DNA of 64,000 bases from Paraburkholderia youngii (GCF_013366925.1 NZ_JAALDK010000001.1:2859089-2923088), one strand, 5' to 3'. Counted from the stretch's first letter, positions 1 to 9,962 are shown. Notes: a model not told the origin generated them from the sequence alone. Program-made: numbers and translations.

Positions 1-249
1 GCGGCTGGTAGCGCATTCGCGCAAGACCGCGTGATCGTCGAGCACCGCCCGGCGCCGGTCGTGTACGATCAACCGCACATGATGCCGGCGGGGGTATCGG
101 TCAACATCGGCTGGCACGGCGATCGTTATTGGGACGGCCACCGCTACTGGGCGCACGACGACTGGATGCGCCGTCATCCGCGCGACTACGATCCGCACCA
201 TCGAGACGGCTATCACGACGATCACCGCCCGCCGCCCCCGCGCTACTAA
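1..249 (+). CDS. small secreted His/Asp/Arg-rich protein, 3' part
   Basis: The frame is open from the left edge to the stop at 247-249, so the start lies outside the window. The visible part begins with AAGSAFAQD, which looks like the end of a signal peptide with cleavage after AFA. The mature part is short and rich in His, Asp, Arg, Trp and Tyr, with a WHGDRYWDGHRYW stretch and a Pro-Arg-Tyr end. Such tails are seen in small periplasmic proteins of Burkholderia with WxxGxxYW-type repeats. I do not recognise a function. A strong hairpin follows 40 bases after the stop. Confidence 0.6.
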   Translation, partial: AAGSAFAQDRVIVEHRPAPVVYDQPHMMPAGVSVNIGWHGDRYWDGHRYWAHDDWMRRHPRDYDPHHRDGYHDDHRPPPPRY

Positions 250-288
250 TGCGCACCTGACCGCGCCGCAACAGGCGGCGTGAGTCCA

Positions 289-325
289 CGAAGCCGGTCT
301 TCCCTCCACGGAAAGACCGGCTTCG
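289..325 (+). terminator. intrinsic terminator hairpin
   Basis: A perfect 13-bp inverted repeat (arms 289-301 CGAAGCCGGTCTT and 313-325) with an 11-base loop follows the first gene. The T-run after it is weak, so it may rely partly on hairpin strength. Confidence 0.6.
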
Positions 326-407
326 TCGCATTTGGCCTTGCAAGTCCCACCGGGGGAATGCAGCGTGCTGCGCTATGCTTCGGGACTTTGATCGATGGTA
401 GCGGGGA

Positions 408-1340
408 GTGCGTGTGGACAAGACGACGCAGGACGTGGCGATAGGGGTGGTGGGCACCGGACTGATGGGTGTCGGCATTGCGACGCAGGCCGCGCTGCAT
501 GGATACCGGACGATCGTTCACGACGTCGATCCGGCCCGGCTCGCGAGCGTCGCGCCGAAAGCGCAAGCGGTGCTCGACGAGCTGATCGACGCGGGCCGGA
601 TCGACGATGCCGCCAAACAGGCGGCGCTCGCGCGCATCGAAACGCATGCGCAGCTCGCCGCGGTCGCGCAAGCGCGCTTCGTGATCGAGGCGATTCCCGA
701 GGTGCTCGAACTCAAGCATCGCCTTTACGCGACACTGACCGGCCTGCTCGCCGACGATGCGATCCTCGCGAGCAACACCAGCGGCTTCCCGCCCGACCAG
801 CTCGCCACCCCGCTGCGTGCGAAGGAACGCTTCGTGATCGCGCATTTCTGGAACCCGCCGCACATGATTCCGCTCGTCGAGGTCGTGCCGGGCACCGAGA
901 CCGCGCCCGAAGTCGTGCAGCAAACCGCCGGGCTGATGAGCGCGATCGGCATGGAGCCGGTCGTGCTCGCGAAGGCGATTGCTGGCTTCGTCGGCAATCG
1001 GCTGCAGTTCGCGGTGCTGCGCGAGGCCTTACATATCGTGCGTTCGGGGGCGGCAACGCCCGAAGTCGTCGATCGCGTGATGAAGTCTTCGCTCGGACGC
1101 CGCTGGGGCATCGTCGGACCGTTCGAAAGCGCGGATATGGGCGGGCTCGACACCTTCGTCGACATCGCGTCGCATCTGATGCCGCAACTCGCGAAGGACG
1201 AGGACGTGATCGATCTGCTGCGCGCGCAGGTCGACGCCGGGCGGGTCGGCGTGCGCAGCGGCGCGGGTTTTCATGACTGGGACGAAGCGCGGATCGCGCG
1301 GGTCAAGGAGGGGCGCAAGCGCGTGATCGGGCGCGGCTAG
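408..1340 (+). CDS. 3-hydroxyacyl-CoA dehydrogenase family protein
   Basis: A 310-residue protein with an N-terminal Rossmann NAD-binding motif GVVGTGLMGVG at about residues 13-23, followed by an acidic residue at the end of the second strand region (HDVD), as in NAD-dependent 3-hydroxyacyl-CoA dehydrogenases. The middle has the family-type SNTSGFPPDQLA and HFWNPPHMIPLVEVVPG stretches, which correspond to the catalytic Ser/Asn and His regions. The length fits a single-function short enzyme with one C-terminal 3HCDH domain, not the multifunctional FadB. The likely reaction is NAD-dependent oxidation of a 3-hydroxyacyl-CoA or similar 3-hydroxy acid; the substrate cannot be told. The start is GTG at 408, with a second GTG two codons later. 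It stands alone, followed by a flavin reductase-like gene. Confidence 0.85.
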   Translation: MRVDKTTQDVAIGVVGTGLMGVGIATQAALHGYRTIVHDVDPARLASVAPKAQAVLDELIDAGRIDDAAKQAALARIETHAQLAAVAQARFVIEAIPEVLELKHRLYATLTGLLADDAILASNTSGFPPDQLATPLRAKERFVIAHFWNPPHMIPLVEVVPGTETAPEVVQQTAGLMSAIGMEPVVLAKAIAGFVGNRLQFAVLREALHIVRSGAATPEVVDRVMKSSLGRRWGIVGPFESADMGGLDTFVDIASHLMPQLAKDEDVIDLLRAQVDAGRVGVRSGAGFHDWDEARIARVKEGRKRVIGRG

Positions 1341-1413
1341 TGCTGTATAAGTAGCCGTTCCGGATCTGCTTCTGCGCCGCTTTTTGTGCTGACCATCACA
1401 CGAGTCTCAAGTC

Positions 1414-2025
1414 ATGTCTCACTACTTCTACGATCCCGCCGCCGGTCACGGCCTGCCGCACGATCCTTTCAAGGCGATCGTCGCGCCACGGCTGATCGGC
1501 TGGATTTCGTCGCGCGATGCGCAAGGCGCGCTCAACCTTGCGCCATACAGCTTTTTCGGCGCGTTCGCGACCTTTCCGCCGATCATCGGTTTCAGCAGCG
1601 AGGGCCGCAAGGACAGCCTCGCCAACATCGAGGCGACCGGTGAATTCGTGTGGAATCTCGCCACCCGGCCGCTTGCCGAGCAGATGAACCGCTCGTCGGC
1701 GCCGGTCACGCCGCACGTCGACGAGTTCGCACTGGCCGGGCTCACGCCCGCGCCGGGCCGCAACGTGGCGGTGCCGCACGTGGCCGAATCGCCCGCTGCG
1801 CTCGAATGCAAGCTGCTGCAGATCGTGCGTCTGCATGATGTCGACGGCAAGCCGCTGGACAACTATCTGTCGCTCGGCCAGGTGGTCGGCGTGCATATCG
1901 ACGAGGCCTATCTGAAGGACGGCCTGTTCGACACGCACGCCGCGCAGCCGATCATGCGCGCGGGCTATCGCGCCGACTATGCGCAGATCGGCGAGATGTT
2001 CCAGATGATCCGGCCAACGGCCTGA
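1414..2025 (+). CDS. flavin reductase family protein (FMN-binding split barrel)
   Basis: A 203-residue protein of the flavin reductase-like, FMN-binding split-barrel family. Typical features are the N-terminal PRLIGWISSRDAQGALNLAPYSFF segment (shared by family members that bind FMN), the GFSSEGRKDSLANIEATGEFVWNL stretch, and a C-terminal GQVVGVHIDEAYL strand. Family members reduce flavin with NAD(P)H or simply carry FMN; the physiological partner is not visible here. It lies 73 bases after the dehydrogenase gene and converges with phaZ, leaving only 4 bases between the two stops. The start is the ATG at 1414, which has no clear Shine-Dalgarno sequence. Confidence 0.85.
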   Translation: MSHYFYDPAAGHGLPHDPFKAIVAPRLIGWISSRDAQGALNLAPYSFFGAFATFPPIIGFSSEGRKDSLANIEATGEFVWNLATRPLAEQMNRSSAPVTPHVDEFALAGLTPAPGRNVAVPHVAESPAALECKLLQIVRLHDVDGKPLDNYLSLGQVVGVHIDEAYLKDGLFDTHAAQPIMRAGYRADYAQIGEMFQMIRPTA

Positions 2026-2029
2026 ACGC

Positions 2030-3463
2030 TCAGGACGTCACGGACGGCGGTTTGCGTGACGGCTGCCCGGACGATTGGGCCGAGGAATCGCCGTTGCCGC
2101 TCCCGCCTACGGGCGCATCCACCTCCACTCCGACAACAGAGGCCGCGACCGGCGCGGCCGCCGTGACTTCGGCCGCGGTCGCCGCGGGCACCGGCTGGAT
2201 CGGACGCGCGCGTGAACTGACGAGCACCGCGCGCGGTTCGTTGTCGTAAATCACGGCCCGCACGCGCGGATAAATGTGCCGCTCCCAGCGACGTCCGCTG
2301 AACACGCCGTAGTGGCCGACGCCCGTCTGCACGTAATGCGTCTTCAGGTACGGCCGCAGACGATCGCAGATGTCCTGCGCGGCGAGCGTCTGACCGACCG
2401 CGCAGATATCGTCCTTTTCGCCTTCCACGGTCAGCAATGCGGTGCGGCGAATCTTCGACGGCTCGACCAGACGCCCCTCGACTTCGAGCGCGCGCAACGG
2501 CAGCGCATGCTGCTGAAAGACCGTGTCGACGGTTTCCAAATAGAAGTCGGCCGTCAGATCCATCGTCGCGAAGTACTCTTCGTAGAACGTGCGAATGGTG
2601 TCGGCTTTTTGCGGATCACCCTTGCCGCGCTCGTAGTACATCGTTTCGAACGAGTCGGCGTGGCGGCCAGGATTCATCGCCATGAACGAGGCCAACTGAA
2701 CGAAGCCCGGATACACGCGACGCTGCGCGCCCGCAAAGCCGAACGGCACCGCGCTGATCAGGTTGCGCTCGAACCACTCGATCGGCCGGCTCCTCGCCAG
2801 TTCGTTGACACGGGTCGGATTGATGCGCGTGTCGATCGGGCCGGCCATCAGCGTCATGCTGGCCGGCTGCGCGGGATGGTCGTCGGCGGCCATCAGCGCG
2901 ACGGCGGCGAGCGCCGCGACGGTCGGTTGGCAGACCGCCAGCAGATGCGTGCCGGACCCGATCGTCGCGGTGAAGTCGATCACGTGGCGCACGAACTCGT
3001 CGAAGCCGAAGCGGCCCTCGCCGAGCGGAACGTCGCGCGGATTGTGCCAGTCGGTGATATAGACGTCGTGCTCGGGCAGCATCGTGCGCACGGTTGCGCG
3101 CAGCAGCGTCGCGAAGTGTCCCGACATCGGCGCAACCATCAGCACGCGTGGCTGCGGCGTCGACAGCACGGCGTCCTTGCGAAAATGCAGCAGCGAGCAG
3201 AACGGCGTGCGCGCGACGACTTCCTCGACCACCGCGACCGGCCCACCTTCGGTGACGACGCTGTCGATGCCGAACGGTGGCCGCGTCGGCGTGAGTCCGC
3301 CGAGTATCAGCAGTTCGCAGGTCGCGCGCAGCGAGCGTCCGTGGGGCGTAGCCGCGAATGTCGGCCACGCATCGAGCGAGTGGTTCGCCAGCGCCGCGCC
3401 GTGTCGCAGCGGCAGCAGCATGTCGGCGCAGGCCTGATAGGCGGGATAGGCGAACAGATTCAT
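2030..3463 (-). CDS. phaZ: intracellular polyhydroxyalkanoate (PHB) depolymerase
   Basis: A 477-residue protein matching the PhaZ1-type intracellular PHB depolymerases of Cupriavidus and Burkholderia. These mobilise the carbon-storage polymer polyhydroxybutyrate inside the cell. The diagnostic feature is a lipase-box-like site in which cysteine replaces serine: LLAVCQPTV, with Cys at residue 178. Other family stretches are APMSGHFATLLR, ITDWHNPRDVPL and TLMAGPIDTRINPTRVN. The C-terminal 70 residues are low-complexity (Pro/Ala/Val/Ser rich) and probably disordered; they extend past the alpha/beta-hydrolase core. The gene is divergent from the GST gene and convergent with the flavin reductase gene. 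Confidence 0.92.
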   Translation of the reverse strand: MNLFAYPAYQACADMLLPLRHGAALANHSLDAWPTFAATPHGRSLRATCELLILGGLTPTRPPFGIDSVVTEGGPVAVVEEVVARTPFCSLLHFRKDAVLSTPQPRVLMVAPMSGHFATLLRATVRTMLPEHDVYITDWHNPRDVPLGEGRFGFDEFVRHVIDFTATIGSGTHLLAVCQPTVAALAAVALMAADDHPAQPASMTLMAGPIDTRINPTRVNELARSRPIEWFERNLISAVPFGFAGAQRRVYPGFVQLASFMAMNPGRHADSFETMYYERGKGDPQKADTIRTFYEEYFATMDLTADFYLETVDTVFQQHALPLRALEVEGRLVEPSKIRRTALLTVEGEKDDICAVGQTLAAQDICDRLRPYLKTHYVQTGVGHYGVFSGRRWERHIYPRVRAVIYDNEPRAVLVSSRARPIQPVPAATAAEVTAAAPVAASVVGVEVDAPVGGSGNGDSSAQSSGQPSRKPPSVTS

Positions 3464-3703
3464 ACTTTCACTCGAATGCGCCAGAAAAACAGGAACCCGA
3501 ATAAAAGCAAGCGGTGCGCCAGGCGCTGGCGCGCGTCGCCCGGTGTGCCGCGGTATGTCGCGGCATGTCTCGCGTGCGTCGGCATATCACTTGCGTACGT
3601 AGGCGAAACGGGCCGGCCTTGCCGCGCTTTGGTGCGCGCGCGCACCGCGGCGTGCATGAGTGCAGGCACGCGCGGCGCGATACCCGATCTGGAGGACACA
3701 CGC

Positions 3704-4357
3704 ATGGGAAATACTACGCTCACGATCAGCAGCAGGAACTATTCGTCGTGGTCGCTGCGCGGCTGGCTGCTGACGAAGTTCAGCGGCTTGCCGTTCGAGG
3801 AGCTCGTCGTGCCGATCGACGACCCCGCGACGCGCGCCGAACTACTGCTGCTCTCGCCGTCGATTCTGGTGCCATGCCTCGTGCACGACGGCGTCAAGGT
3901 CTGGGATACGCTGGCGATTGCCGAATATCTGAACGAGCTGAAGCCGCAAGCCGCGCTGTTGCCGCATGAGATCCGCGCCCGCGCGCATTGCCGCTCGATC
4001 TGCGGCGAGATGCATTCGGGGTTTGCGTCGTTGCGCTCGGCGCTGCCGATGAACCTGAAGGCGCATTTCCCGGGCTTCAAGGTCTGGGCGCGCGCGCAGT
4101 CGGATATCGAGCGGATCGTGACGATCTGGCGTGAATGCCTGAAGGAGTACGGCGGTCCGTTCCTGTTCGGCGAGCGGACCGCGGCGGACGCGATGTACGC
4201 GCCGGTGGTCACGCGTTTCGTGACCTATGACGTGCAACTCGAGCCGGATATCGTCGAATACGGGCAGCACATCATGGCGCTGCCCGAAATGCGCGAGTGG
4301 ATCTCGCTAGCGCGGCAGGAGGTCGAGGAGATCGACGAACTGGATGTCGAGTTCTGA
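3704..4357 (+). CDS. glutathione S-transferase
   Basis: A 217-residue protein with an N-terminal thioredoxin-like GST domain (TISSRNYSSWSLRGWLL, then PSILVPCLVHDGVKVWDTLAIAEYLNE, the glutathione gamma-glutamyl binding region) and a helical C-terminal domain. It belongs to the bacterial GST group with an RNYSSWS N terminus. A much longer open frame exists upstream, but the ATG at 3704 is preceded by GGAGG at 3691-3695, eight bases away, and gives the normal family length. It is likely to conjugate glutathione to electrophiles; the substrate is unknown. It is transcribed divergently from phaZ across a 240-base gap. Confidence 0.88.
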   Translation: MGNTTLTISSRNYSSWSLRGWLLTKFSGLPFEELVVPIDDPATRAELLLLSPSILVPCLVHDGVKVWDTLAIAEYLNELKPQAALLPHEIRARAHCRSICGEMHSGFASLRSALPMNLKAHFPGFKVWARAQSDIERIVTIWRECLKEYGGPFLFGERTAADAMYAPVVTRFVTYDVQLEPDIVEYGQHIMALPEMREWISLARQEVEEIDELDVEF

Positions 4358-4401
4358 GCGCGGCGGGCGCCGTGCGCCGCCGCCCGCAGTAGGCAGATCC
4401 G

Positions 4402-6372
4402 TCAGCCGCGCTCGCCTTCCAGCTTGAACACGCTGACCAGCTGCGCGAGCCGCGCAGCCTGCTCGCGCAATTCGGCCGCGGCGGTTTCCGCATCGACGAC
4501 GATCGTCGCATTCTGCTGCGTCGCCTCGCCGATCTGCGTGACCGCCCGGTTGACCTGCTCGATGCCGCCCGACTGCTCGCGCGACGCGACGTTGATCTCG
4601 CTCATGATCGCGCGAACCTGACCGACCTGAGTGACGATGCCTTGCATCGTCGCGCTCGCTTCTTCGGCAATCCGAAAACCGCTGTCGACGTTCGCGCCCG
4701 ACGCCGCGATCACCCCCTCGATCTCCTTCACTGCCGCCGCGCTGCGCTGCGCGAGCGCGCGCACTTCCGACGCGACGACCGCAAAGCCCTTGCCGTGCTC
4801 GCCCGCGCGCGCCGCTTCGACGGCCGCGTTCAGCGCGAGGATGTTGGTCTGGAAGGCGATGCCCTCGATCACCGTCGTGATCTCGGCGATTTTCTGCGAC
4901 GAGCGGCCGATCTCGCCCATCGTCGACACCACGCGTTCGACCGCCCGGCCGCCTTCGAGCGCGGCGTCGGCGGCTTGCGTGACGAGCGTGTTCGCTTCGG
5001 TCGCGTGATCGGCGTTCTGCTGCACGGTCGACGTGATCTGCTCCATGCTCGCGGCAGTTTCCTCGAGGCTGCTAGCCTGGGTCGCGATGCGCATCGCGAT
5101 GTTGCCGCTGCCGGCGGCGATTTTCTCGGTACCCGCCGACATGCCGGCCGACGCGTTGCGCACCTGCGCGACGATGCGCGCGAGCCCTTCGCCGATGCCG
5201 TCGATCGCCTGCATCAGACGGCCGATCTCGTCGGCGCGCGTGCGGCCGTGTGCCACGCGCACGCTCAGATCGCCCGCGGCGAGGCGCTCGGACGCACGCG
5301 CGGCTTCCTCGAGCGGACGGCTGACGAGCCGCCGCACCGCGATGAGGAACACGATCGCGAACAGGCCGACCAGCGCGAGGCCGAGCAGCAGGAACGCGTT
5401 GCGGGTGCGCACGACGTCGGCCATCACTTCGTCGCGCGGCGCGACGCCGCCGACGAGCCACTGCCACTCCGGCACCGTGACGAACGACACGAACTTGTCG
5501 CCCGCGTCGCTCTCGCCGAGGGTCGCGTCGGCCGAGCGGTAGTCGAGCTCGCCCTGCTTCATGTCGAGCATGCGCTGATACGGTGCATTCGCGTCGTCGG
5601 CTTTCTGGCCGGCGGCGGCCGGATGCACGAGCAGCTTGCCGCGCTCCGCGCCGCTCGACGCGTCGAGTACGAAGTAATAGCCGCTCGCGCCGATCTTCAG
5701 CGCGCGGATGCCGTCCTGGACCGACTGGATCTCCTTGTCCACGTCGACGCCGACGAACAGCGCGCCGATCACTCGGCCGCTCGCGTCGGTGATCGGCTTG
5801 TACTGCGTGATCATGCGCTTGCCGAACAGCGAGGCGAGGCCGGTGTACGTGCGGTTCGCGAGCAGCGGCGCATAGGCGGGCCCCTTGCGGTCGAGCAGCG
5901 TGCCGATCGCGCGGGTGCCGTCCTGCTTCTTCAGCGACGTGGTCACGCGCACGAAGTCGTCGCCGCTGCGCGCAAAAATGGTCGCGATCGCGCCGCTGCG
6001 CTGGAGGAACTGGTCGGGAATCGTGAAGTCGAGGTTCAGCACCTTGTCGCCGGCTTTGAAAGTCGGCGTCGCGGTGCCGCCGATGTCGACCTTCTGCGTG
6101 TCGTCGAGCGAGAAGTCGGTGGGCAGGAAGCTAGCGAATAGCGCCATCGATCGATCGACCTCGGCCGACAGCGCCTTGTCGAACAGCGCGATCATCGCGG
6201 CGATCGAGCGGTCTTTGTCGGCGATGCGCGCGAGCACCTGGTCGCGCACCTGGTCGCCGGCGGCCCGTGCGAGCGCCCACGCGAAGGTGCTGAGAATCAC
6301 TGCGACCAGCACGCACGAGAGCACGGCAAGCCGTGCGCCGACGCTGGCGCGGCGCGAGAAGAATGAGTTCAT
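4402..6372 (-). CDS. methyl-accepting chemotaxis protein with double-Cache-type sensor
   Basis: A 656-residue membrane chemoreceptor. It has an N-terminal transmembrane helix (about residues 12-35), a periplasmic region to about residue 325 that looks like a Cache sensor (YAPLLANRTYTGLASLFGKRMITQYKPI and GALFVGVDVDKEIQSV are typical of the Cache_3-Cache_2 class), a second transmembrane helix (LLLGLALVGLFAIVFLIAV), a HAMP domain, and a cytoplasmic signalling domain. The conserved hairpin tip that contacts CheA/CheW is present (IEGIAFQTNILALNAAVEAA). There is no C-terminal CheR-binding pentapeptide. It is monocistronic and far from any che genes here. The ligand is unknown; Cache receptors often bind organic or amino acids. 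Confidence 0.92.
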   Translation of the reverse strand: MNSFFSRRASVGARLAVLSCVLVAVILSTFAWALARAAGDQVRDQVLARIADKDRSIAAMIALFDKALSAEVDRSMALFASFLPTDFSLDDTQKVDIGGTATPTFKAGDKVLNLDFTIPDQFLQRSGAIATIFARSGDDFVRVTTSLKKQDGTRAIGTLLDRKGPAYAPLLANRTYTGLASLFGKRMITQYKPITDASGRVIGALFVGVDVDKEIQSVQDGIRALKIGASGYYFVLDASSGAERGKLLVHPAAAGQKADDANAPYQRMLDMKQGELDYRSADATLGESDAGDKFVSFVTVPEWQWLVGGVAPRDEVMADVVRTRNAFLLLGLALVGLFAIVFLIAVRRLVSRPLEEAARASERLAAGDLSVRVAHGRTRADEIGRLMQAIDGIGEGLARIVAQVRNASAGMSAGTEKIAAGSGNIAMRIATQASSLEETAASMEQITSTVQQNADHATEANTLVTQAADAALEGGRAVERVVSTMGEIGRSSQKIAEITTVIEGIAFQTNILALNAAVEAARAGEHGKGFAVVASEVRALAQRSAAAVKEIEGVIAASGANVDSGFRIAEEASATMQGIVTQVGQVRAIMSEINVASREQSGGIEQVNRAVTQIGEATQQNATIVVDAETAAAELREQAARLAQLVSVFKLEGERG

Positions 6373-6573
6373 GGGCAGGCGTGAAATGGGGATTGGGCGA
6401 TGCTCGTCGGGCGTGGCCGCGATCGGGCATCGATTGACTTGTTTACGGCTCGGGAGACGGCGGGCTTGAGGGTGTATGAAAGGCGGCCGTAACAGGCTGA
6501 AAGGGGCCGCAATGGGCCCCCCAAAAGGACGAGACGGAAGCCCGGAAGGGTGTTCCTATGCTGCTTGGCGCGC

Positions 6574-9219
6574 CTAAGCGACGGTGCGACCGGGCGCTGT
6601 GCGCCAAGTCCGCAACAGCAGCGCATTGGTGACGACGCTGACGCTCGAAAACGCCATCGCCGCGCCCGCGAGCATCGGATTGAGCAAGCCGAACGCGGCC
6701 AGCGGAATGCCGATCAGGTTGTACACGAATGCCCAGAACAGGTTCTGCTGGATCTTGCGCCAGGTTCTGCGCGAGATGTCGATCGCATCGGCGACCAGCG
6801 CCGGGTCGCCGCGCATCAGCGTGACGCCGGCGGCGTGCATGGCGACGTCGGTGCCGGTTGCCATCGCGATGCCGATGTCGGCGGCGGCGAGTGCGGGCGC
6901 GTCGTTGATGCCGTCGCCCGCCATCGCGACGATGCCGGCGTGGCGCATCTTCAGGTCGCGGATCACGCGGGCCTTGTCGTTGGGCAGCACCTCGGCGTGG
7001 AATTCGTCGATGCCGAGCGCCCGCGCGACGCTCGCCGCGCTGCCGTGGTTATCGCCGGTCACGAGCACGCTGCGGATGCCCATTTGCGCGAGCCGCGCGA
7101 CGGCCGCGCGCGCGGTCGGCTTCACCGTGTCGCCGAACGCGATCAGCGCGAGCGCTTCGGGCGAGTCGGGCGCGCGCGTCATCAGCCACGACACCGTGTT
7201 GCCCGCCGCTTCGAGTTCCTGCGCGCGTGCGTTGAGCGCGGGCGGCAGCGCGATATCGAGCTCATGCAGCCAGCGCGTGCTGCCGAGCGCGAGGGTGCGG
7301 CCGTCGACGTCGGCTTCGACGCCCCGGCCGGCGACTGCGCGAGCGGCGGTGGCGCTTGGCCCGCCGGCTTCGCCAGCGATTTGCCCGAGTTGAGCCTCGG
7401 ACGCGCGCACCACCGCCCGCGCCAGCGGATGATCGCTATGCCGCTGCACCGCCGCCGCGAGCACGAGCGCTTCGTCGCGGCTCACGCCGCCGACCGGCTC
7501 GAACGCCGTCACCGATGGCTGGCCGAGCGTCAGCGTGCCGGTTTTATCGAACGCGACGATCGACACGCGATGCGCGACTTCGAGCGCTTCCGCGTCCTTG
7601 ATCAGCACGCCGTGGCGCGCGGCGACGCCGGTGCCGGCCATGATCGCGGCGGGTGTCGCGAGTCCGAGCGCGCACGGGCAGGCGATCACCAGCACCGCGA
7701 CCGCGTTCAGGATCGCGGTTTCCGCGCCCGCGCCGGCAAGCAGCCAGCCGATCAGCGTCAGAGCGGCGAGCGCGAGAATGGCCGGCACGAAGATTTCGCT
7801 GACGCGGTCAACCAGCCGCTGAATCGGCGCCTTCTCGGCCTGCGCGCTTTCGACGAGCCGGATGATGCGCGCGAGCGTCGTCTCCGCGCCGATCGCGGTG
7901 GTCGTCACCACGAGCGCGCCTTCGCCGTTGATCGAGCCGGCCGTGACGGCGTCGCCGGTCTGCTTCGGCACCGGCAGGCTTTCGCCGGTGATCAGCGCTT
8001 CGTCGATATGCGTGCGGCCTTCGAGGACCGCGCCGTCGACCGGCACGCGCTCGCCCGGCCGCACGATCACGATGCTGCCGACCCGCACCTGCGCGAGCGG
8101 CACCTCGCGCTCGCCCGCGCCGTCGCGGATGCGCGCGCGCTCGGGGCGCAGCGCGTTGAGCGCGCGGATCGCGTCGGTGGTCTGGCGCTTCGCGCGCGCC
8201 TCGAGCCATTTGCCGAAGCGCACCAGCGTGATCACGACTGCCGATGCCTCGAAGTACAGATGCATCGTGTCGCCCGGATGCACCGCGAGTTCGTAGACGC
8301 TGATGCCGTACGCCGCCGATGTGCCGAGCGCGACCAGCAGATCCATGTTGCCCGCGCCGGCGCGCACCGCGCGCCAGGCGGCGCGATAGAAGCGCGCGCC
8401 GAACACGAACTGCACGATCGACGCGAGCACGAACTGCGGCCACGCCGGCAGCATCGCGTGCAGGCCGAACCATTCGCCGAACATCGGCGCGACGAGCGGC
8501 AGCGTCAGCAGCGCGCACGCGCCGACGCTCGCGAGGTCGCGGCGAATTTGAACCTGCTTGCGGTCGACGGCCGGGGCAGGCGTCTTGTCGAGGATGTCGC
8601 TGACGGCGCCAGTCGAGGCGGCCGTCGCCGCCGTCGCCGCCATTGTCTCGGCCGGAGCGACAGCAGCGGGCGGCGCGTTCAGCGTCGCTTCGTAGCCGGC
8701 CTTTCTAACGGCGGCGACCAGCGCGGCGGCATCGGCGGATGCGGTGCCTTGCGGATGAACGGTGGCAGTTTCGGTCGCCAGATTGACCGACGCGCGCGCG
8801 ACGCCAGGCACCTTCGCGAGCGCCTTTTCGACGCGCAACGCACAGGCTGCGCAGGTCATGCCGCCGATCTCCAGTTCAGTGGTCGGCGGCGTGTCGGCGG
8901 GTGTCGCGGCAAGCGTCGCGATTGTCTGTTCGGCGACATCGGCGTTGGCGACCGGTGTCGCTTCGTATCCGGCCTTGCGCACGGCGTCGGCCAGTTGCTG
9001 AGGCGCGAGCGTCGCGTCGCTTTCCACGCGGGCGCGCTCGGTCGCGAGATTCACCGATGCGCGCGCCACCCCCGGCAGCCTGGTCAGCGCTTTTTCGACG
9101 CGGCTCGCGCACGACGCGCAAGTCATCCCGCCGATGTCGAGTTCGACGACGCGCGTGAGTGAAGGGGAAGGGGAAGCGGCAGCGTCGGCGGGGCGCTGCG
9201 GGTTGGCAAGTCCGGTCAT
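6574..9219 (-). CDS. copA: copper-translocating P1B-type ATPase
   Basis: A P1B-1 ATPase that exports Cu(I), 881 residues from the chosen start. It has two N-terminal heavy-metal-associated domains with GMTCASC and GMTCAAC metal-binding motifs, membrane helices, the TGES actuator motif, the CPC ion-channel motif at about residues 514-516, the phosphorylated Asp in DKTGTLT at about 558, an SDHPLARA motif in the nucleotide domain, GDGINDAP, and a C-terminal helix ending with YN and MxFSS-type copper ligands. The reading frame is open to an ATG at 9279, but that codon lies inside the promoter spacer (see the operator entry). Translation must therefore begin at 9243 or, more likely, 9219 (MTGLAN). 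No cueR gene is adjacent, so the regulator must be encoded elsewhere. Confidence 0.93.
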   Translation of the reverse strand: MTGLANPQRPADAAASPSPSLTRVVELDIGGMTCASCASRVEKALTRLPGVARASVNLATERARVESDATLAPQQLADAVRKAGYEATPVANADVAEQTIATLAATPADTPPTTELEIGGMTCAACALRVEKALAKVPGVARASVNLATETATVHPQGTASADAAALVAAVRKAGYEATLNAPPAAVAPAETMAATAATAASTGAVSDILDKTPAPAVDRKQVQIRRDLASVGACALLTLPLVAPMFGEWFGLHAMLPAWPQFVLASIVQFVFGARFYRAAWRAVRAGAGNMDLLVALGTSAAYGISVYELAVHPGDTMHLYFEASAVVITLVRFGKWLEARAKRQTTDAIRALNALRPERARIRDGAGEREVPLAQVRVGSIVIVRPGERVPVDGAVLEGRTHIDEALITGESLPVPKQTGDAVTAGSINGEGALVVTTTAIGAETTLARIIRLVESAQAEKAPIQRLVDRVSEIFVPAILALAALTLIGWLLAGAGAETAILNAVAVLVIACPCALGLATPAAIMAGTGVAARHGVLIKDAEALEVAHRVSIVAFDKTGTLTLGQPSVTAFEPVGGVSRDEALVLAAAVQRHSDHPLARAVVRASEAQLGQIAGEAGGPSATAARAVAGRGVEADVDGRTLALGSTRWLHELDIALPPALNARAQELEAAGNTVSWLMTRAPDSPEALALIAFGDTVKPTARAAVARLAQMGIRSVLVTGDNHGSAASVARALGIDEFHAEVLPNDKARVIRDLKMRHAGIVAMAGDGINDAPALAAADIGIAMATGTDVAMHAAGVTLMRGDPALVADAIDISRRTWRKIQQNLFWAFVYNLIGIPLAAFGLLNPMLAGAAMAFSSVSVVTNALLLRTWRTAPGRTVA

Positions 9220-9262
9220 GGCAGGCAAGGCTCGTGGCGGCATTGGGCCGCATGGTGAAGCC

Positions 9263-9293
9263 AGTATCGACCTTCCCATGACGGGAAGGTCAA
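9263..9293 (-). promoter_or_regulatory. CueR/MerR-type copper-responsive promoter of copA
   Basis: Read on the minus strand there is TTGACC (9293-9288), a 19-base spacer, then GATACT (9268-9263). The spacer carries a perfect dyad with 9-bp arms GACCTTCCC and GGGAAGGTC separated by 5 bases (9291-9269). An over-long 19-bp spacer filled with a CCTTCC/GGAAGG dyad is the hallmark of CueR-controlled copper efflux promoters. Transcription would start near 9256. Confidence 0.85.
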
Positions 9294-9314
9294 GGCCGGA
9301 TTATGCGCCCGCCG

Positions 9315-9962
9315 TCAAAACGCCGGCGGCGCATCGAGCATCGCCTGTCCCACCGCTTTCTGTTGATCGCCGTCGCGCGCGAGCAGCGTTTGCGCCGCGC
9401 CGCGCCGGTCTTCGGCCGCCTTGTTCTGGCCGAGCTTCCATTTGCCGACGAGCCGCGTCACCTCGATCTCGATACCGACGATCGCGCCGAGCATCTGCGC
9501 GATGAAGTCGGCCGGCGCGTCGCCCATCTTCCACGGCACCGGCTCGCCGGCTTCCATCTTGCGCGTGAGTCGCGCGACGAGGCCGCGCACGAACGATTCA
9601 TCGTCATGCACCACAATCCTGCCATGAGCATGCACGACCATATAGTTGTAGGTCGGCACCTGCTTGTGCGTTTCGTGTTTGCTCGGGTACCAGCTCGGCG
9701 AAATATAGGCGGTCGGCCCCTGGAAGATCACGAGCGCTTCGGGGTGAGTCGCGGCTTCCTGCCAGACCGGGTTCGTCCGCGCGACGTGCGCGCGCAGCAC
9801 CAGACGTGACGAATCCGCCGCGTCCGCCTGCGCCTCGAACGGCAAATGATTCGCGTCGAGCCCATTGGGGCCGTGCGTAATCAGCGCGCCGAAAGAGTGC
9901 TCGGCGATCAGGCGGTGAAGAACCTCTGGACGGTTCTCTTCGAAATGGGCGGGCATGTACAT
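9315..9962 (-). CDS. FMN-binding negative transcriptional regulator, PaiB family
   Basis: A 215-residue protein of the PaiB family, named after a Bacillus repressor of sporulation and protease genes; members have an FMN-binding split-barrel fold. Family signatures seen are MYMPAHFEE at the N terminus, HLPF, the central YISPSWYPSKHETHKQVPTYNY block, and KLGQNKAAEDR at the C terminus. The start at 9962 has a GGAG eight bases upstream, while the longer open frame to 10091 has no such site. In proteobacteria its role is often unclear; it may act on pyridoxine-like or flavin substrates as well as DNA. It lies just upstream of the copA promoter, with the same orientation, and is divergent from the DUF1254 gene. 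Confidence 0.85.
   Translation of the reverse strand: MYMPAHFEENRPEVLHRLIAEHSFGALITHGPNGLDANHLPFEAQADAADSSRLVLRAHVARTNPVWQEAATHPEALVIFQGPTAYISPSWYPSKHETHKQVPTYNYMVVHAHGRIVVHDDESFVRGLVARLTRKMEAGEPVPWKMGDAPADFIAQMLGAIVGIEIEVTRLVGKWKLGQNKAAEDRRGAAQTLLARDGDQQKAVGQAMLDAPPAF

Noticed and set aside
2276..3703. Long plus-strand open frame running through phaZ into the GST gene
   Set aside because: It is antisense to phaZ, has random Arg/His-rich composition, and GST has its own GGAGG-preceded ATG at 3704.
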